Below are positions 37,566 through 46,482 of a stretch of 64,000 nt of DNA, piece by piece. Source of the stretch: Alphaproteobacteria bacterium (GTDB lineage Bacteria > Pseudomonadota > Alphaproteobacteria > Rhodospirillales > Rhodospirillaceae). The position numbers and the translations under genes were made by a program. Numbering within the stretch: the stretch's first letter is position 1; every line of letters begins with the position of its first letter. The stretch covers positions 1-64,000 of the forward strand of contig JAUVUZ010000011.1 in the NCBI GenBank assembly GCA_030604885.1, given 5' to 3'. Below the pieces are notes generated by a model. That model was given only the letters and a program-made list of their open reading frames with translations. It was not told where the DNA came from and did no database searches.

Positions 37566-39617
37566 ATGTCGATCTCGCATGAACGAACACGGGTCCGGGG
37601 CGAGGCCCCCGACCTGCGGTTGTTCGATGTCACCGGCAAGGGAGTTTTCGCGCTCGATCTCGACGAGGACGGGCGGGTGATCGCCGTCGGCGCGATGGGC
37701 GCCGCCTTGCTGGGCAAGGATCGCGACGACCTGCTCGACCGCCTGCCCGCCGAGGTGTTCCCGGTGCCGGTCGCCCAGGCGGTGCACGATTGCGCCGCCC
37801 AGGCTACCTTCCCCAGCCGCGTGATCCAGACCCTGATGCCCACCCGCCTGGTCTCCGACCGCACGGTGGAGTGGACCCTGCACGGCCTCGCCGCCGGGGC
37901 CGAGCGCGTCGCCCTGCTGGAGGCCGACGACGTCACCGTCCGCAAGCGCAACGACAATCGCCTGCGCAACATGGCCCGCGCGGTGGAGCAAAGCCCGATC
38001 TCGGTGGTGATCACCGACGTCAAGGGCATGATCGAATACGTCAACCCCCGCTTCACCCAGGTCACCGGCTACGGCTACGACGAAGCCATCGGCATGACGC
38101 CGTCAATCGTCAAATCCGGCTTCACCTCGCCGCAGCAATACCGCGAGCTGTGGGAAACCATCGTCTCCGGGCGCGAGTGGCGGGGCGAGCTGCTGAACCG
38201 CCGCAAGAACGGCGACCTGTTCTGGGAGCACATCTCGATTTCCCCGATCCGCGACGACACCGGCGCGATCGTGCGCTTCGTCGCGGTGAAGGAAGACGTG
38301 ACGATGCGCAAGGAGTACGAAAAGCGGCTCCTCTACCAAGCGCATTACGACGACCTCACCAAGCTGCCCAACCGGCTGCTGTCGATCGACCGGCTGACCC
38401 AGGCGCTGGCGCGCGCCGACCGCAACCGCGAGCACGTGGGGGTCGCCTTCATCGACCTCGACAACTTCAAGAAGGTCAACGACACCCTCGGGCACACCTA
38501 CGGCGACGACCTCCTGCGGGTGGCGGCGCGCCGCCTGGTGGGCTGCATCCGCGCGTCCGACACGGTGGGGCGCCTGGGCGGCGACGAATTCCTGATCGTG
38601 CTGCCCGACCTCCACGACCCGGCGCACGCCCTCTCGGTGGCCGACAAGATCCTCGAGGCGTTCCAGGAGCCGTTCCTGATCCTCGGGCATTCGATCACCA
38701 CCACCGCCTCGGTGGGGCTGACGATCTTCCCCGGCGACGGCCGCGAGGCCAACATCCTGCTGCGCAACGCCGACGCGGCGATGTATCGCGCCAAGGACGC
38801 GGGGCGCAACTGCTGCCGCACCTTCCACGCCGGGCTGAACGCCATCGCGATGCACCGGCTGCGGCTGGAATCCCTGCTCTCCGGCGCCCTCGACCGGGGC
38901 GAGATTTTCGTCGTCTACCAGCCGCAGGTGGACACCCGCACCGGCCGCCTGGTGGGGGCCGAGGCCCTGGCGCGCTGGCGCAACCCGGAACTCGGGATGG
39001 TCTCGCCCCTCGACTTCGTGCCGCTCGCCGAGGATTCCGGCCTGATCGAGCTGATCGGCCGCCACGTGCTCGAAACCGCGTGCCAGCAACTGGCCCGCTG
39101 GCGCGACCACCTGCCGCCCGACGCGCGGGTCGGCGTCAACGTCTCCTCGCGCCAGGTGGCGGTGCCCGGCTTCGCCGACATCGTCGAGCAGGCGCTGAAC
39201 AAGGCGGGCCTGCCGCCCCACTGCCTCGAAATCGAACTGACCGAAAGCCTGTTCGCCCTGCGCGTCGCCACCGTGGTGGAAACCCTCAACGCCCTGCGGG
39301 CGATGGGCGTGCGGCTGGCGGTGGACGACTTCGGCACCGGCTACTCGTCCCTCTCCTACCTGCGCGAGTTCCCGGTCAACACCGTCAAGATCGACCGCTC
39401 GTTCATGATCCCGGTGGGCGACGAGGCGGCGGATTCCCTGGTGCGCGCCATCGTCACCATGGGGCACAGCCTCGGCCTCCAGGTGGTGGGCGAAGGGATC
39501 GAGACGGCGCAGCAGCTCGAATTCCTGCAACAGGTGGGCTGCGACGCGGTGCAGGGCTATTTCCTCTCCAAGCCTCTGCCCGCCGAGGCGTTCCTGCGGT
39601 TCGCGACGCGTGCCTGA
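37566..39617 (+). CDS. PAS-GGDEF-EAL cyclic-di-GMP signalling protein
   Basis: A 683-residue cytoplasmic protein. Residues 1-125 hold a divergent PAS-like domain, ~135-255 a canonical PAS (ISVVITDVKGMIEYVNPRF, then a PAC-like segment), ~265-425 GGDEF with intact active site RLGGDEFL and an I-site RASD five residues upstream, and ~435-680 EAL with GAEALARW, ELTESL, DDFGTGYSSLSYL and VGEGIET. Both catalytic motifs are intact, so it could make and break c-di-GMP, with product inhibition at the I-site. It is a single gene downstream of the transporter operon. Confidence 0.94.
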   Translation: MSISHERTRVRGEAPDLRLFDVTGKGVFALDLDEDGRVIAVGAMGAALLGKDRDDLLDRLPAEVFPVPVAQAVHDCAAQATFPSRVIQTLMPTRLVSDRTVEWTLHGLAAGAERVALLEADDVTVRKRNDNRLRNMARAVEQSPISVVITDVKGMIEYVNPRFTQVTGYGYDEAIGMTPSIVKSGFTSPQQYRELWETIVSGREWRGELLNRRKNGDLFWEHISISPIRDDTGAIVRFVAVKEDVTMRKEYEKRLLYQAHYDDLTKLPNRLLSIDRLTQALARADRNREHVGVAFIDLDNFKKVNDTLGHTYGDDLLRVAARRLVGCIRASDTVGRLGGDEFLIVLPDLHDPAHALSVADKILEAFQEPFLILGHSITTTASVGLTIFPGDGREANILLRNADAAMYRAKDAGRNCCRTFHAGLNAIAMHRLRLESLLSGALDRGEIFVVYQPQVDTRTGRLVGAEALARWRNPELGMVSPLDFVPLAEDSGLIELIGRHVLETACQQLARWRDHLPPDARVGVNVSSRQVAVPGFADIVEQALNKAGLPPHCLEIELTESLFALRVATVVETLNALRAMGVRLAVDDFGTGYSSLSYLREFPVNTVKIDRSFMIPVGDEAADSLVRAIVTMGHSLGLQVVGEGIETAQQLEFLQQVGCDAVQGYFLSKPLPAEAFLRFATRA

Positions 39618-39671
39618 GGCGGAAAAACACGGTATCCTGTCATTCCACACCCAGGGAGCGGAAGGGGTGCG

Positions 39672-39953
39672 ATGAAAACCGGGAAAATCCTCGAACTGCT
39701 GGAAGAGGCCCTGAAAAGCGGCAAACGCTCGCGTCGCGAACGCGAGATCCAGGAGCTGCTCGACAAGCTGGTGGCGAAGGAGAAGAAACTCCTGGAGCAA
39801 CTCGCCGAACCCCTCGACGCCGACGAGATCGCCGCCCTCAACCTCAAGCTCCAGGTCAACCGCGCCCACCAGCGCAAGGCCGCCGCCGCCCTCGACTCCT
39901 GGGCGCTCACCGACGACGTCCCCGAACCGACCCCGGACGACCCGAAGGCCTGA
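39672..39953 (+). CDS. small charged coiled-coil protein
   Basis: A 93-residue protein I do not recognise. Residues 5-70 are strongly charged with heptad-like leucines (ILELLEEALKSG, REIQELLDKLVAKEKKLLEQL), so it probably forms a coiled coil. The last 27 residues are acidic and Pro-rich. GGAG lies ten or more bases before the ATG. The last 81 bases before the final codon are duplicated exactly 271 bp downstream, where the copy ends in a different last residue and stop codon. Confidence 0.65.
   Translation: MKTGKILELLEEALKSGKRSRREREIQELLDKLVAKEKKLLEQLAEPLDADEIAALNLKLQVNRAHQRKAAAALDSWALTDDVPEPTPDDPKA
39868..39948 (+). repeat. 81-bp exact direct repeat, copy 1
   Basis: The 3' end of the coiled-coil gene. 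The same 81 bases occur at 40139-40219 without a mismatch. Here the reading frame ends ...DDPKA then TGA. Confidence 0.95.
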
Positions 39954-40029
39954 CCCGCTCCCGGCCCACGCCCGTCGAAGCCGCTTCGGCCGTGACCAAG
40001 CCGCCGAAACATGCCCTCGCCCCCACGCA

Positions 40030-40130
40030 TCGTCACCCCCGGCTCGACCGGGGGTCCATATCGCCGGGGCCAACGCCCTGAGACGGCAATAAAAAATGGA
40101 TCACCGGGTCAAGCCCGGTGATGACGAGTG
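40030..40130. repeat. palindromic repeat element (MITE/REP-like)
   Basis: Two arms in opposite orientation, each itself a hairpin: ACCCCCGG-CTCGA-CCGGGGGT (40035-40055) and TCACCGGG-TCAAG-CCCGGTGA (40101-40121). The arms are bounded by matching TCGTCA and TCCAT / ATGGA and TGACGA ends. This layout resembles the small dispersed palindromic repeats common between genes in alphaproteobacteria. Whether other copies exist cannot be seen in this window. Confidence 0.65.
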
Positions 40131-40138
40131 TTGTTAAG

Positions 40139-40219
40139 ACCAGCGCAAGGCCGCCGCCGCCCTCGACTCCTGGGCGCTCACCGACGACGTCCCCGAACCG
40201 ACCCCGGACGACCCGAAGG
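40139..40219 (+). repeat. 81-bp exact direct repeat, copy 2 (orphan gene end)
   Basis: Identical to 39868-39948. The frame here is preceded by TAA and followed by a Val codon and TAG, so it would have ended a protein in ...DDPKV. It marks the right border of a 271-bp duplication unit that includes the palindromic element, and it abuts the AT-rich gene at 40239. Confidence 0.95.
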
Positions 40220-40238
40220 TGTAGATCCTGGACGCGAA

Positions 40239-40532
40239 CTAGGGTCGAGATATAACTCGGAAATTCCTCTTCTCACCCAAAGATGATCCTATAGAACTGC
40301 ACCATTCAGGAAGAACGACCTTGTCATTTTGGTATCCGTACGCACTACCCTTATAAATTAGACAATACCCCCCTGTTATCTTATTGTGTTCAATCACAGC
40401 AGCAGATATGGCCTGCTGAGGCGATATCACTATGATTTCGGTTGAGTTGATCCTCACATACAAACCTGCGCTGAGAAGGATAGCCCCAAAAACTAGGGGC
40501 ATTAGGACTTTACGAGAAGCATCAATTCGCAT
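40239..40532 (-). CDS. AT-rich hypothetical membrane-anchored protein
   Basis: A 97-residue protein I do not recognise. Residues ~10-26 (LMPLVFGAILLSAGLYV) form one membrane helix after a short basic start, with the rest outside; two Cys residues lie in the outer part. GC content of the gene is only about 45%, against about 70% around it, and it uses codons rare in its neighbours (ATA, TTA, AGA). These signs point to recent acquisition, or to a non-coding AT-rich island that happens to be open. The AGGC-rich ribosome binding site is weak. Confidence 0.45.
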   Translation of the reverse strand: MRIDASRKVLMPLVFGAILLSAGLYVRINSTEIIVISPQQAISAAVIEHNKITGGYCLIYKGSAYGYQNDKVVLPEWCSSIGSSLGEKRNFRVISRP

Positions 40533-40565
40533 GGCCTGCCTACTTCATTAGCTCTGCTCACACTT

Positions 40566-41765
40566 TCACGGCAAGAACGCGCGGCCTTCGGGCAGGGGCG
40601 CGATGCCGAGGTGGCGGGCGACGGTCTGGGCGACGTCGGCGAAGGTGTCGCGGCGCCCCAGGTCGCGGGGCTGGACGCCCGGGCCGAAGGCGAGCACCGG
40701 CACCCATTCGCGGGTGTGGTCGGTGCCGGTCCAGGTGGGGTCGCAGCCGTGGTCGGCGGTGACGACGACGACGTCCATCGGCCGCAGCCGCGCCAGCAGC
40801 TCGGGCAGCCGCGCGTCCCACGCCTCGAGGGCGGCGGCGTAGCCCAGCGGGTCGCGGCGGTGGCCGTAGAGGGTGTCGAAATCCACGAAGTTGGCGAACG
40901 TCAGGCTGCCCGAGGGGGCCTCCGCCACCGCCTCCAGGGTCAGGTCGAACAGCGCCATGTCGCCCGCCGCCTTGCGCTCCTGGGTGGTGCCGCGGTGGGC
41001 GAAGATGTCGCCGATCTTGCCGATGGCGATCACCTCCCGCCCCGCCGCCTTCAGGCGGTCCAGCAGCGTCGGCGCGGGCGGCGGCGTGGCGTAGTCCTTG
41101 CGGTTGGCGGTGCGGGCGAAGGCGCCGGGGGCGCCCACGAACGGCCGCGCGATCACCCGGCCGATGTTGTAGCCGTCCACCAGTTCGCGGGCGACACGGC
41201 AGACCTCGTACAGCCGTTCGAGACCGAACGCCGCCTCGTGGGCGGCGATCTGGAACACCGAATCCGCCGAGGTGTAGACGATCGGCTTGCCGGTGGCGAG
41301 GTGCGCGGCGCCGAGGTCGGCGAGGATCTCGGTGCCCGAGGCGTGGCGCTCGCCCAGCACGCCGGGCAGGCCGCAGCGCGTCACCAGCGCGTCGATCAGC
41401 GGCGCGGGGAAGCACGCCTCCCGGTCGGGGAAGTATCCCCAGTCGAAGCGCACCGGCACGCCCATCATCTCCCAGTGGCCGGAGGGCGTGTCCTTGCCTC
41501 GGCTCACCTCGCGCGCCGCGCCGAAGGCCCCCGCGAACGGTCCCTCCGCCGGGAGTTCCGACGGCGCCGCGCCGGTCGCCAACCGCGCCGCCGCGCCGAG
41601 GCCGAGGCTGGCGAGGTTGGGCAGCGCCAGCGGCCCTTCCGGCCGGGCGCGGCAGGCGGCGGCGACGTGGCCGAGGGTGTCCGCCCCGGCGTCACCGAAA
41701 TCGGCGGCGTCGGGCGCGGAGCCGATGCCGAAGCTGTCGAGAACCAGAACCAAGGCGCGCGGCAT
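40566..41765 (-). CDS. deoB: phosphopentomutase
   Basis: A 399-residue alkaline-phosphatase-fold enzyme converting (deoxy)ribose 1-phosphate to the 5-phosphate. [16 protein letters not shown] gives the first metal Asp, [13 protein letters not shown] the catalytic Thr loop, and [21 protein letters not shown] the second metal site. GGGAGG upstream fixes the ATG at 41765. It is the last gene of the minus-strand deo operon and supplies substrate for the aldolase domain encoded just before it. Confidence 0.95.
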   Translation of the reverse strand: MPRALVLVLDSFGIGSAPDAADFGDAGADTLGHVAAACRARPEGPLALPNLASLGLGAAARLATGAAPSELPAEGPFAGAFGAAREVSRGKDTPSGHWEMMGVPVRFDWGYFPDREACFPAPLIDALVTRCGLPGVLGERHASGTEILADLGAAHLATGKPIVYTSADSVFQIAAHEAAFGLERLYEVCRVARELVDGYNIGRVIARPFVGAPGAFARTANRKDYATPPPAPTLLDRLKAAGREVIAIGKIGDIFAHRGTTQERKAAGDMALFDLTLEAVAEAPSGSLTFANFVDFDTLYGHRRDPLGYAAALEAWDARLPELLARLRPMDVVVVTADHGCDPTWTGTDHTREWVPVLAFGPGVQPRDLGRRDTFADVAQTVARHLGIAPLPEGRAFLP

Positions 41766-41779
41766 GCGATCCTCCCGTG

Positions 41780-43867
41780 TCAGGCGCCGATGCGGCCGCG
41801 CAGCACCGGCGGCGCGGCGACCGGCCGCTCGGAGAGCGCGAACGCCGCCCGCACCCGCGCCTCGGCGCGGGCGGCGGCGGCGGCGTCGCGGGCGTGGATG
41901 CGGCAGAGCGGCGCGTCGGCGGCGTCGCCGATGCCCAGCACCTCGCTCAAGCCCACCGCCATGTCCACCCCCTGCTCGGGCCGGGTGCGGCCGCCGCCGA
42001 GGTCGACCACCGCGAGGCCGAGCTGCCGGGCGTCGACGGCGGCGACGAAGCCCTCCGCCCCGGCGCGCACCTCCACCACCACCGGCGCGGGTTCGAGGTA
42101 GGCCCCGGCGTTGTCGAGGAAGTCGAGCGGGCCGCCGAGGGCCGCCACCATGCGCCCGAAGGTTTCGGCCGCCTGGCCGCCGTCGAGGGCGAGGCGCAGC
42201 TTGCGCGAGGCGGTGGCGGCGTCGATGCCCACCAGCCCGAGCATCTCGACGCCGAGCGCCAGGGTCACCTCCAGCAGCCGCGCGTCGCGCCGCTCGGCGC
42301 GCAGGAACGCCACGGTCTCCGCCACTTCGAGGGCGTTGCCGACGCTGGTGCCGAGGGCCTGGTTCATGTCGGTGATCAGCGCCCGGGTCGGCAGGCCCGC
42401 CTGCTTCGCCACCGCCACCAGCCGCCGTGCCAGCGCCTCGGCGTCCGCCGGGTCGGCCATGAACGCGCCGGAGCCGGTCTTGACGTCGAGCACCAGGCCG
42501 TCCAGCCCGGCGGCGAGCTTTTTCGACAGGATCGAGGCGACGATCAGCGGCAGGCTTTCCACCGTCGCCGACACGTCGCGGATCGCGTACAGGCGGCGGT
42601 CGGCGGGGGCGAGGTCGTCGGTCTGGCCGATCACCGCGCAGCCCACCCGGCGCACCACCGCCGCGAAGGTCTCGACGCTCGGCGCCACCGCGTAGCCGGG
42701 AATGCTGCCGAGCTTGTCGAGAGTGCCGCCGGTGTGGCCGAGGCCGCGCCCCGAGATCATCGGCACGTGGACGCCGCACGCCGCGACCAGCGGCGCGAGG
42801 ATCAGGCTCACCTTGTCGCCGACGCCGCCGGTGGAGTGCTTGTCGATCACCGGCACCTCGCCCAGGCCCATCGCCCGCCAGTCCAGCACCCGGCCGGAAT
42901 CCCGCATCGCCAGGGTCAGCGCCCGGCATTCGGCGTCGGAGAGGTCGCGGAACAGCACCGCCATGGCGAACGCCGCCGCCTGCGCGTCGGCCACCGAGCC
43001 GTCGGCGAGGCCCGCGACGAAATCGCCGATCTCGGCGTCGGAGAGTTCGCCGCCGTCGCGCTTTTTCGCGATGGTTTCCTGCGGCAGGGCGCGGCGCGGC
43101 CGCTCCGTCTCGCCGAACACCGCGTCGCCCGGCGCGGCGAGAATCGCCAGCAACTCATCCATCAGCCCGCTGGCGCCGATGCGGAAGCGTTCCGGCGTCA
43201 CCCACTCGGCGCCCATGATGCGCTCGGCGAGGCGCACGTAGGCCACCGCCTGCTCCAGGCTGCGCACCCCGCCCGAGGCCTTGAAGCCGCAGGCGCCGCC
43301 GCTTTCGCGGATCGCCTCGAGCATCGCCTCGGCGGCCTCGGGCGTGGCGCCCTGGGCGATCTTGCCGGTGGAGGTCTTGACGAAATCCGCCCCGGCGGCG
43401 ATCGCCGCCCGCGCCGCCGCCTTGATCTCGGCGGCGTCGGCCAGGGCGCCGGTTTCGAGGATCACCTTGAGCTTCGCCAGCACTCCGCACGCCGCCTTGG
43501 CGGCGGCGACGAACTCGCCGCATTCCTCGTGCTTGCCCTTGAGCCACAGGGCGTAGGGAAACACCACGTCGACTTCCTCGACGCCGTCGTTGACGGCGCG
43601 CAGCACCTCGAACGCCGCCAGCGAGGCGTTGGGCTTGCCCTCGGGGAAGTTGGCCACCGTCACCGAGCGGATGCCCGACTCCCGCAGCACCACCACCGGC
43701 ACCAGCGCCTGACGCGGCCCCACGCACACCCCCGCCGGTTTCACCGGGGACTCCAGCGCCTTTTCGCACAGGGCGACGATCGCGGCGTCGTCGGCCTCCG
43801 GGTCGAGGTTGGTGAGGTCGATCAGCGACAGGACGCGGCGCGCCCAATCCTTGACTGTGAGACTCAA
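41780..43867 (-). CDS. DeoC-DeoA fusion: deoxyribose-phosphate aldolase + thymidine phosphorylase
   Basis: One 695-codon frame holds two complete enzymes. Residues ~1-245 are DeoC (gamma-proteobacterial type): Asp100 in EEVDVVFPY, Schiff-base Lys164 in FVKTSTGK and relay Lys196 in GFKASGGVR. Residues ~260-695 are Deo[51 protein letters not shown] and [12 protein letters not shown]. There is no stop or good internal start in the 20-residue linker. I chose the TTG at 43867, which overlaps the previous stop and has GGAGGAG six bases upstream. The two steps are not consecutive; deoB links them. Unless an internal start is used, both activities come from one chain. Confidence 0.85.
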   Translation of the reverse strand: MSLTVKDWARRVLSLIDLTNLDPEADDAAIVALCEKALESPVKPAGVCVGPRQALVPVVVLRESGIRSVTVANFPEGKPNASLAAFEVLRAVNDGVEEVDVVFPYALWLKGKHEECGEFVAAAKAACGVLAKLKVILETGALADAAEIKAAARAAIAAGADFVKTSTGKIAQGATPEAAEAMLEAIRESGGACGFKASGGVRSLEQAVAYVRLAERIMGAEWVTPERFRIGASGLMDELLAILAAPGDAVFGETERPRRALPQETIAKKRDGGELSDAEIGDFVAGLADGSVADAQAAAFAMAVLFRDLSDAECRALTLAMRDSGRVLDWRAMGLGEVPVIDKHSTGGVGDKVSLILAPLVAACGVHVPMISGRGLGHTGGTLDKLGSIPGYAVAPSVETFAAVVRRVGCAVIGQTDDLAPADRRLYAIRDVSATVESLPLIVASILSKKLAAGLDGLVLDVKTGSGAFMADPADAEALARRLVAVAKQAGLPTRALITDMNQALGTSVGNALEVAETVAFLRAERRDARLLEVTLALGVEMLGLVGIDAATASRKLRLALDGGQAAETFGRMVAALGGPLDFLDNAGAYLEPAPVVVEVRAGAEGFVAAVDARQLGLAVVDLGGGRTRPEQGVDMAVGLSEVLGIGDAADAPLCRIHARDAAAAARAEARVRAAFALSERPVAAPPVLRGRIGA

Positions 43868-44691
43868 GCGGACTCCTCCATGAAGGCGACGAGCAACTCC
43901 CGCAGCACCGCCGCCCCGGCGGCGGCGCGGGCCAGGGTGCGGGCGTGGGACAGATGGGTGCCGCCCATTCCGGCAGCGAGGTTGGTGACCAGCGAGAACG
44001 CCGCCACCCTGAGACCGAGGGCGCGCGCGAGGATCACCTCGGGCACCGTGGACATGCCGACGAAATCCGCCCCCAGCAGCCGCGCCGCGCGGATTTCCGC
44101 CGGGGTCTCGAAGCTCGGGCCGGGGAACCACATGTAGACGCCCTCGGCGAGCGGGATGCCCTTGGCCTCGGCCAGGGCGCGGAAGCGGGCGCGCAGGTCC
44201 GGGTCGTAGGCGTCCACCATGTCGACGAAGCGGCCGTCGCCGACGGCGCCGGTGAGCGGGTTGCGGCCGGTGAGGTTGATGTGGTCGGTGAGCATCGCCA
44301 CCGACCCCGGCCCCGCCTCGGCCCGCAGCGATCCGGCGGCGTTGGTGACGATCAGGGTCTTGCAGCCGAGCAGCGCCAGGGCCGCCAGCGGCGCCGCCAT
44401 GCCGTCCGCCTCGCCGGTTTCGTAGGCGTGGACCCGCCCTTGCAGCATCGCCACGCGGCGACGGCCGAAGGTGCCCGCCACCACCCGCGCCGCGTGCCCC
44501 GCCACCGACAGACGCGGGAACCCGGGCAGGGTGTCGTAAGGCACGTGAATCGGGTCGGCCACCGCGTCGGCCAGCTCTGCCAGGCCGCTGCCGCAGATCA
44601 CCGCGATCTCGGGCACCAGCCCGCCCAGCCTGCCCTTGAGCGCGGCGGCCGCCAGCATCGCGTCGCCGTCCGCCGGTAAGCGCATGGTCAT
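43864..44691 (-). CDS. punA: purine nucleoside phosphorylase (trimeric type)
   Basis: A 275-residue enzyme that splits purine (deoxy)nucleosides with phosphate. ICGSGLAELAD binds phosphate, VAMLQGRVHAYETG and LIVTNAAGSL are family signatures, and GVYMWFPGPSFETPAEIR, VGMSTVPEVILAR form the purine site. This is the trimeric family-II type rather than the hexameric DeoD. The ATG at 44691 overlaps the cdd stop by four bases; its own stop overlaps the TTG of the DeoC-DeoA gene. All three are thus translationally coupled. Confidence 0.94.
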   Translation of the reverse strand: MTMRLPADGDAMLAAAALKGRLGGLVPEIAVICGSGLAELADAVADPIHVPYDTLPGFPRLSVAGHAARVVAGTFGRRRVAMLQGRVHAYETGEADGMAAPLAALALLGCKTLIVTNAAGSLRAEAGPGSVAMLTDHINLTGRNPLTGAVGDGRFVDMVDAYDPDLRARFRALAEAKGIPLAEGVYMWFPGPSFETPAEIRAARLLGADFVGMSTVPEVILARALGLRVAAFSLVTNLAAGMGGTHLSHARTLARAAAGAAVLRELLVAFMEESA

Positions 44692-45092
44692 TCTCCCCCT
44701 CCCCCGCCGAAGGCTCCCGGCAGCAGCGCGTCGAGCCGCATCCGCCGGATCGGCCCATTCTCGCCGTCCGCCACCGCCACCTCGGCCCCGGGCGCGGCGA
44801 ACTCCATCAGTTTCTGGCGACAGCCGCCGCAGGGCGTCGGCGGGGTTTCGGCGTCGCCGCCCGCCACCGCCACCGCCACCAGCCGCCGACGCCCCGCCGC
44901 CACCATCGCGCCCAGGGCCACCGCCTCGGCGCACAACCCTTCGGGGTACGCCGCGTTCTCGACATTGCAGCCGACATGGATGGAGCCGTCGTCGGCGCGG
45001 ATCGCCGCCCCCACGGCATAGCGCGAATAGGGTGCATACGCCCGCGCCCGCACATGCCGGGCGTGCGCCACGAGGTCCGTCAGATCGTCCAT
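44688..45092 (-). CDS. cdd: cytidine deaminase
   Basis: A 134-residue zinc enzyme converting (deoxy)cytidine to (deoxy)uridine. The metal and catalytic motif is NVENAAYPEGLCAE, with Cys as zinc ligand and Glu as proton shuttle, and PCGGCRQ provides the other two Cys. This is the small tetrameric three-cysteine type. GGAGAGG lies seven bases before the ATG at 45092. It is the first gene of the deo operon and feeds uridines to the phosphorylase. Confidence 0.95.
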   Translation of the reverse strand: MDDLTDLVAHARHVRARAYAPYSRYAVGAAIRADDGSIHVGCNVENAAYPEGLCAEAVALGAMVAAGRRRLVAVAVAGGDAETPPTPCGGCRQKLMEFAAPGAEVAVADGENGPIRRMRLDALLPGAFGGGGGE

Positions 45093-45181
45093 CCCTCGCC
45101 TCTCCGCCCGCCGCCGACGCATCCAGTCAATCCGGCCAACCGCCGGGCGTCAACGCAAAAATCCCGAAGCGGCGGGGGCGT

Positions 45182-46339
45182 TCACAGCGAGAGCGCGGCG
45201 CCGAACAGCGCCATCGCCGCCACCAGCGCCAGCACCGGCAGCCGCCGCGTCGCCAGCAGCAGGAAGCCCGCCGCCACCGCCGCCGCGTCCCACGGGCCGC
45301 GCACGGCGGCGGTGAGCACCGGGTCCACCCACGCGGCGGCGAGCAGGCCGATCACCGCCAGGTTGACGCCGTTGAGCAACCGCGCCGCGAGGCGGGAGCG
45401 CCGCAGCCGTTGCGCGTAGGGGAGGATGCCGAACACCATCAGCATCGAGGGCAGGAAGATCGCCGCCGTCGCCACCGCCGCGGCGGCGACCGGCTGCCCG
45501 GGCTGGAGCGCCGCGCCGAGGAACGCCGAGATCGTGAACAACGGCCCCGGCACCGCCTGGGCGGCGCCGTATCCGGCGAGGAAGGTGTCGGCGGGCAGCA
45601 GCCCGGCGTCCACCCACTCGGCCTTCAACAGCGGCAGCACCACGTGGCCGCCGCCGAACACCAGGCTCCCGGCGCGGTAGAAGCGGTCGGCGAGGTCGAC
45701 CAGCGGCGCGTGGGCGAGCGCCGCCGCCACCGGCAGCAGCGCCAGCAGCGCCACCCACGCCACCAGCCACAGCCACGCCCGGCCGCCGCCGGCCGCGTCG
45801 TCGGCGAGCGGCTCCGGCTCCTCCTCGGCGCGCAGGGTGCCCCACAGGGCGCCGATGCCGATCGCGCCCAGTTGCCCGTCGAGGCCGGGCACCGCGCCCG
45901 CCACCACCGCCGCCGCGAGCGCCGGGGCGAGGTCGAGGGGGCGGCGGAAGCGCCCCTTCGCCATGTGCAGCAGCGCCACCCCCACCACCGCCGCCGCCGC
46001 CCAGGCGAGGCCGCGCGCGGCGGCGGCGAGGCCCTCGGGCGGCAGCAGCGCCACCCCGGCGCCGAGGCCGCCGAGCAGCAGCGCCGACGGCAGGGTGAAA
46101 CCGAGCCACGCCGCGAACGCCCCCGGCAGCCCGCCCCGGAGATAACCGATCGCAAGGCCGAGCTGGGAGCTGGCGGGACCGGGCAGCACGTGGCACAGGG
46201 CGACGAGATCGGCGAACGCGCGGGGAGTGAGCCAGGCGCGGCGGCGCACGAACGCGGTTTCGAAATAGCCGATGTGGGCCACCGGGCCGCCGAACGCGGT
46301 CAGCCCGAGTCCCAAAAACGTCATGAAAATCCGCAGCAT
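45182..46339 (-). CDS. chrA: chromate transporter ChrA
   Basis: A 385-residue inner-membrane protein of the bidomain CHR family. Each half carries the signature: FMTFLGLGLTAFGGPVAHIGYFE with LCHVLPGPASSQLGLAIGY in the first, and GSLVFGGGHVVLPLL with AAQAVPGPLFTISAFLGA in the second. About ten hydrophobic helices are visible. I chose the ATG at 46339 with GGGGAG upstream over an in-frame GTG five codons earlier. ChrA exports chromate or transports sulfate-like anions; no chrB regulator is nearby, so inducibility by chromate is open. Confidence 0.92.
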   Translation of the reverse strand: MLRIFMTFLGLGLTAFGGPVAHIGYFETAFVRRRAWLTPRAFADLVALCHVLPGPASSQLGLAIGYLRGGLPGAFAAWLGFTLPSALLLGGLGAGVALLPPEGLAAAARGLAWAAAAVVGVALLHMAKGRFRRPLDLAPALAAAVVAGAVPGLDGQLGAIGIGALWGTLRAEEEPEPLADDAAGGGRAWLWLVAWVALLALLPVAAALAHAPLVDLADRFYRAGSLVFGGGHVVLPLLKAEWVDAGLLPADTFLAGYGAAQAVPGPLFTISAFLGAALQPGQPVAAAAVATAAIFLPSMLMVFGILPYAQRLRRSRLAARLLNGVNLAVIGLLAAAWVDPVLTAAVRGPWDAAAVAAGFLLLATRRLPVLALVAAMALFGAALSL

Positions 46340-46401
46340 CGCCCCGCTCCCCACCGGTTCGACCAGAGATGGCGCGGACGGGGCGGCGGGTCAAGCGAGG
46401 C

Positions 46402-46430
46402 TTGGCCCGCGCGGTGCGAACCGGTATGAT
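46402..46430 (+). promoter_or_regulatory. sigma70 promoter of the nucleotide cyclase gene
   Basis: TTGGCC (46402-46407), a 17-bp spacer and TATGAT (46425-46430). The start of transcription would be near 46437, which rules out the in-frame ATG at 46426 and supports a translation start at 46483 or 46492. Confidence 0.6.
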
Positions 46431-46482
46431 CGCGGCCACCCCGCGGCCCCGCGTCCGTTCGCGCCGCCGCCTCTGCCCGAGG

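Larger units (their letters stand above)
39954..40238. other. gene-free stretch holding a palindromic element and a gene-end copy
   Basis: This 285-base stretch contains no complete gene. It is made of about 75 bases of ordinary GC-rich sequence, the palindromic element at 40030-40130, a few bases, then the second 81-bp repeat copy. The duplicated gene end has an in-frame TAA directly before it and no start codon, so it is an untranslated remnant. Confidence 0.7.

Noticed and set aside
39868-40219. Insertion sequence flanked by an 81-bp target duplication
   Set aside because: No transposase gene is present, and 81 bp is far longer than known target duplications. Recombination or slippage is simpler.
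46369-46482. Earlier starts for the nucleotide cyclase
   Set aside because: They lie upstream of, or inside, a good TTGGCC-N17-TATGAT promoter and would give an Arg-rich leader without family similarity.
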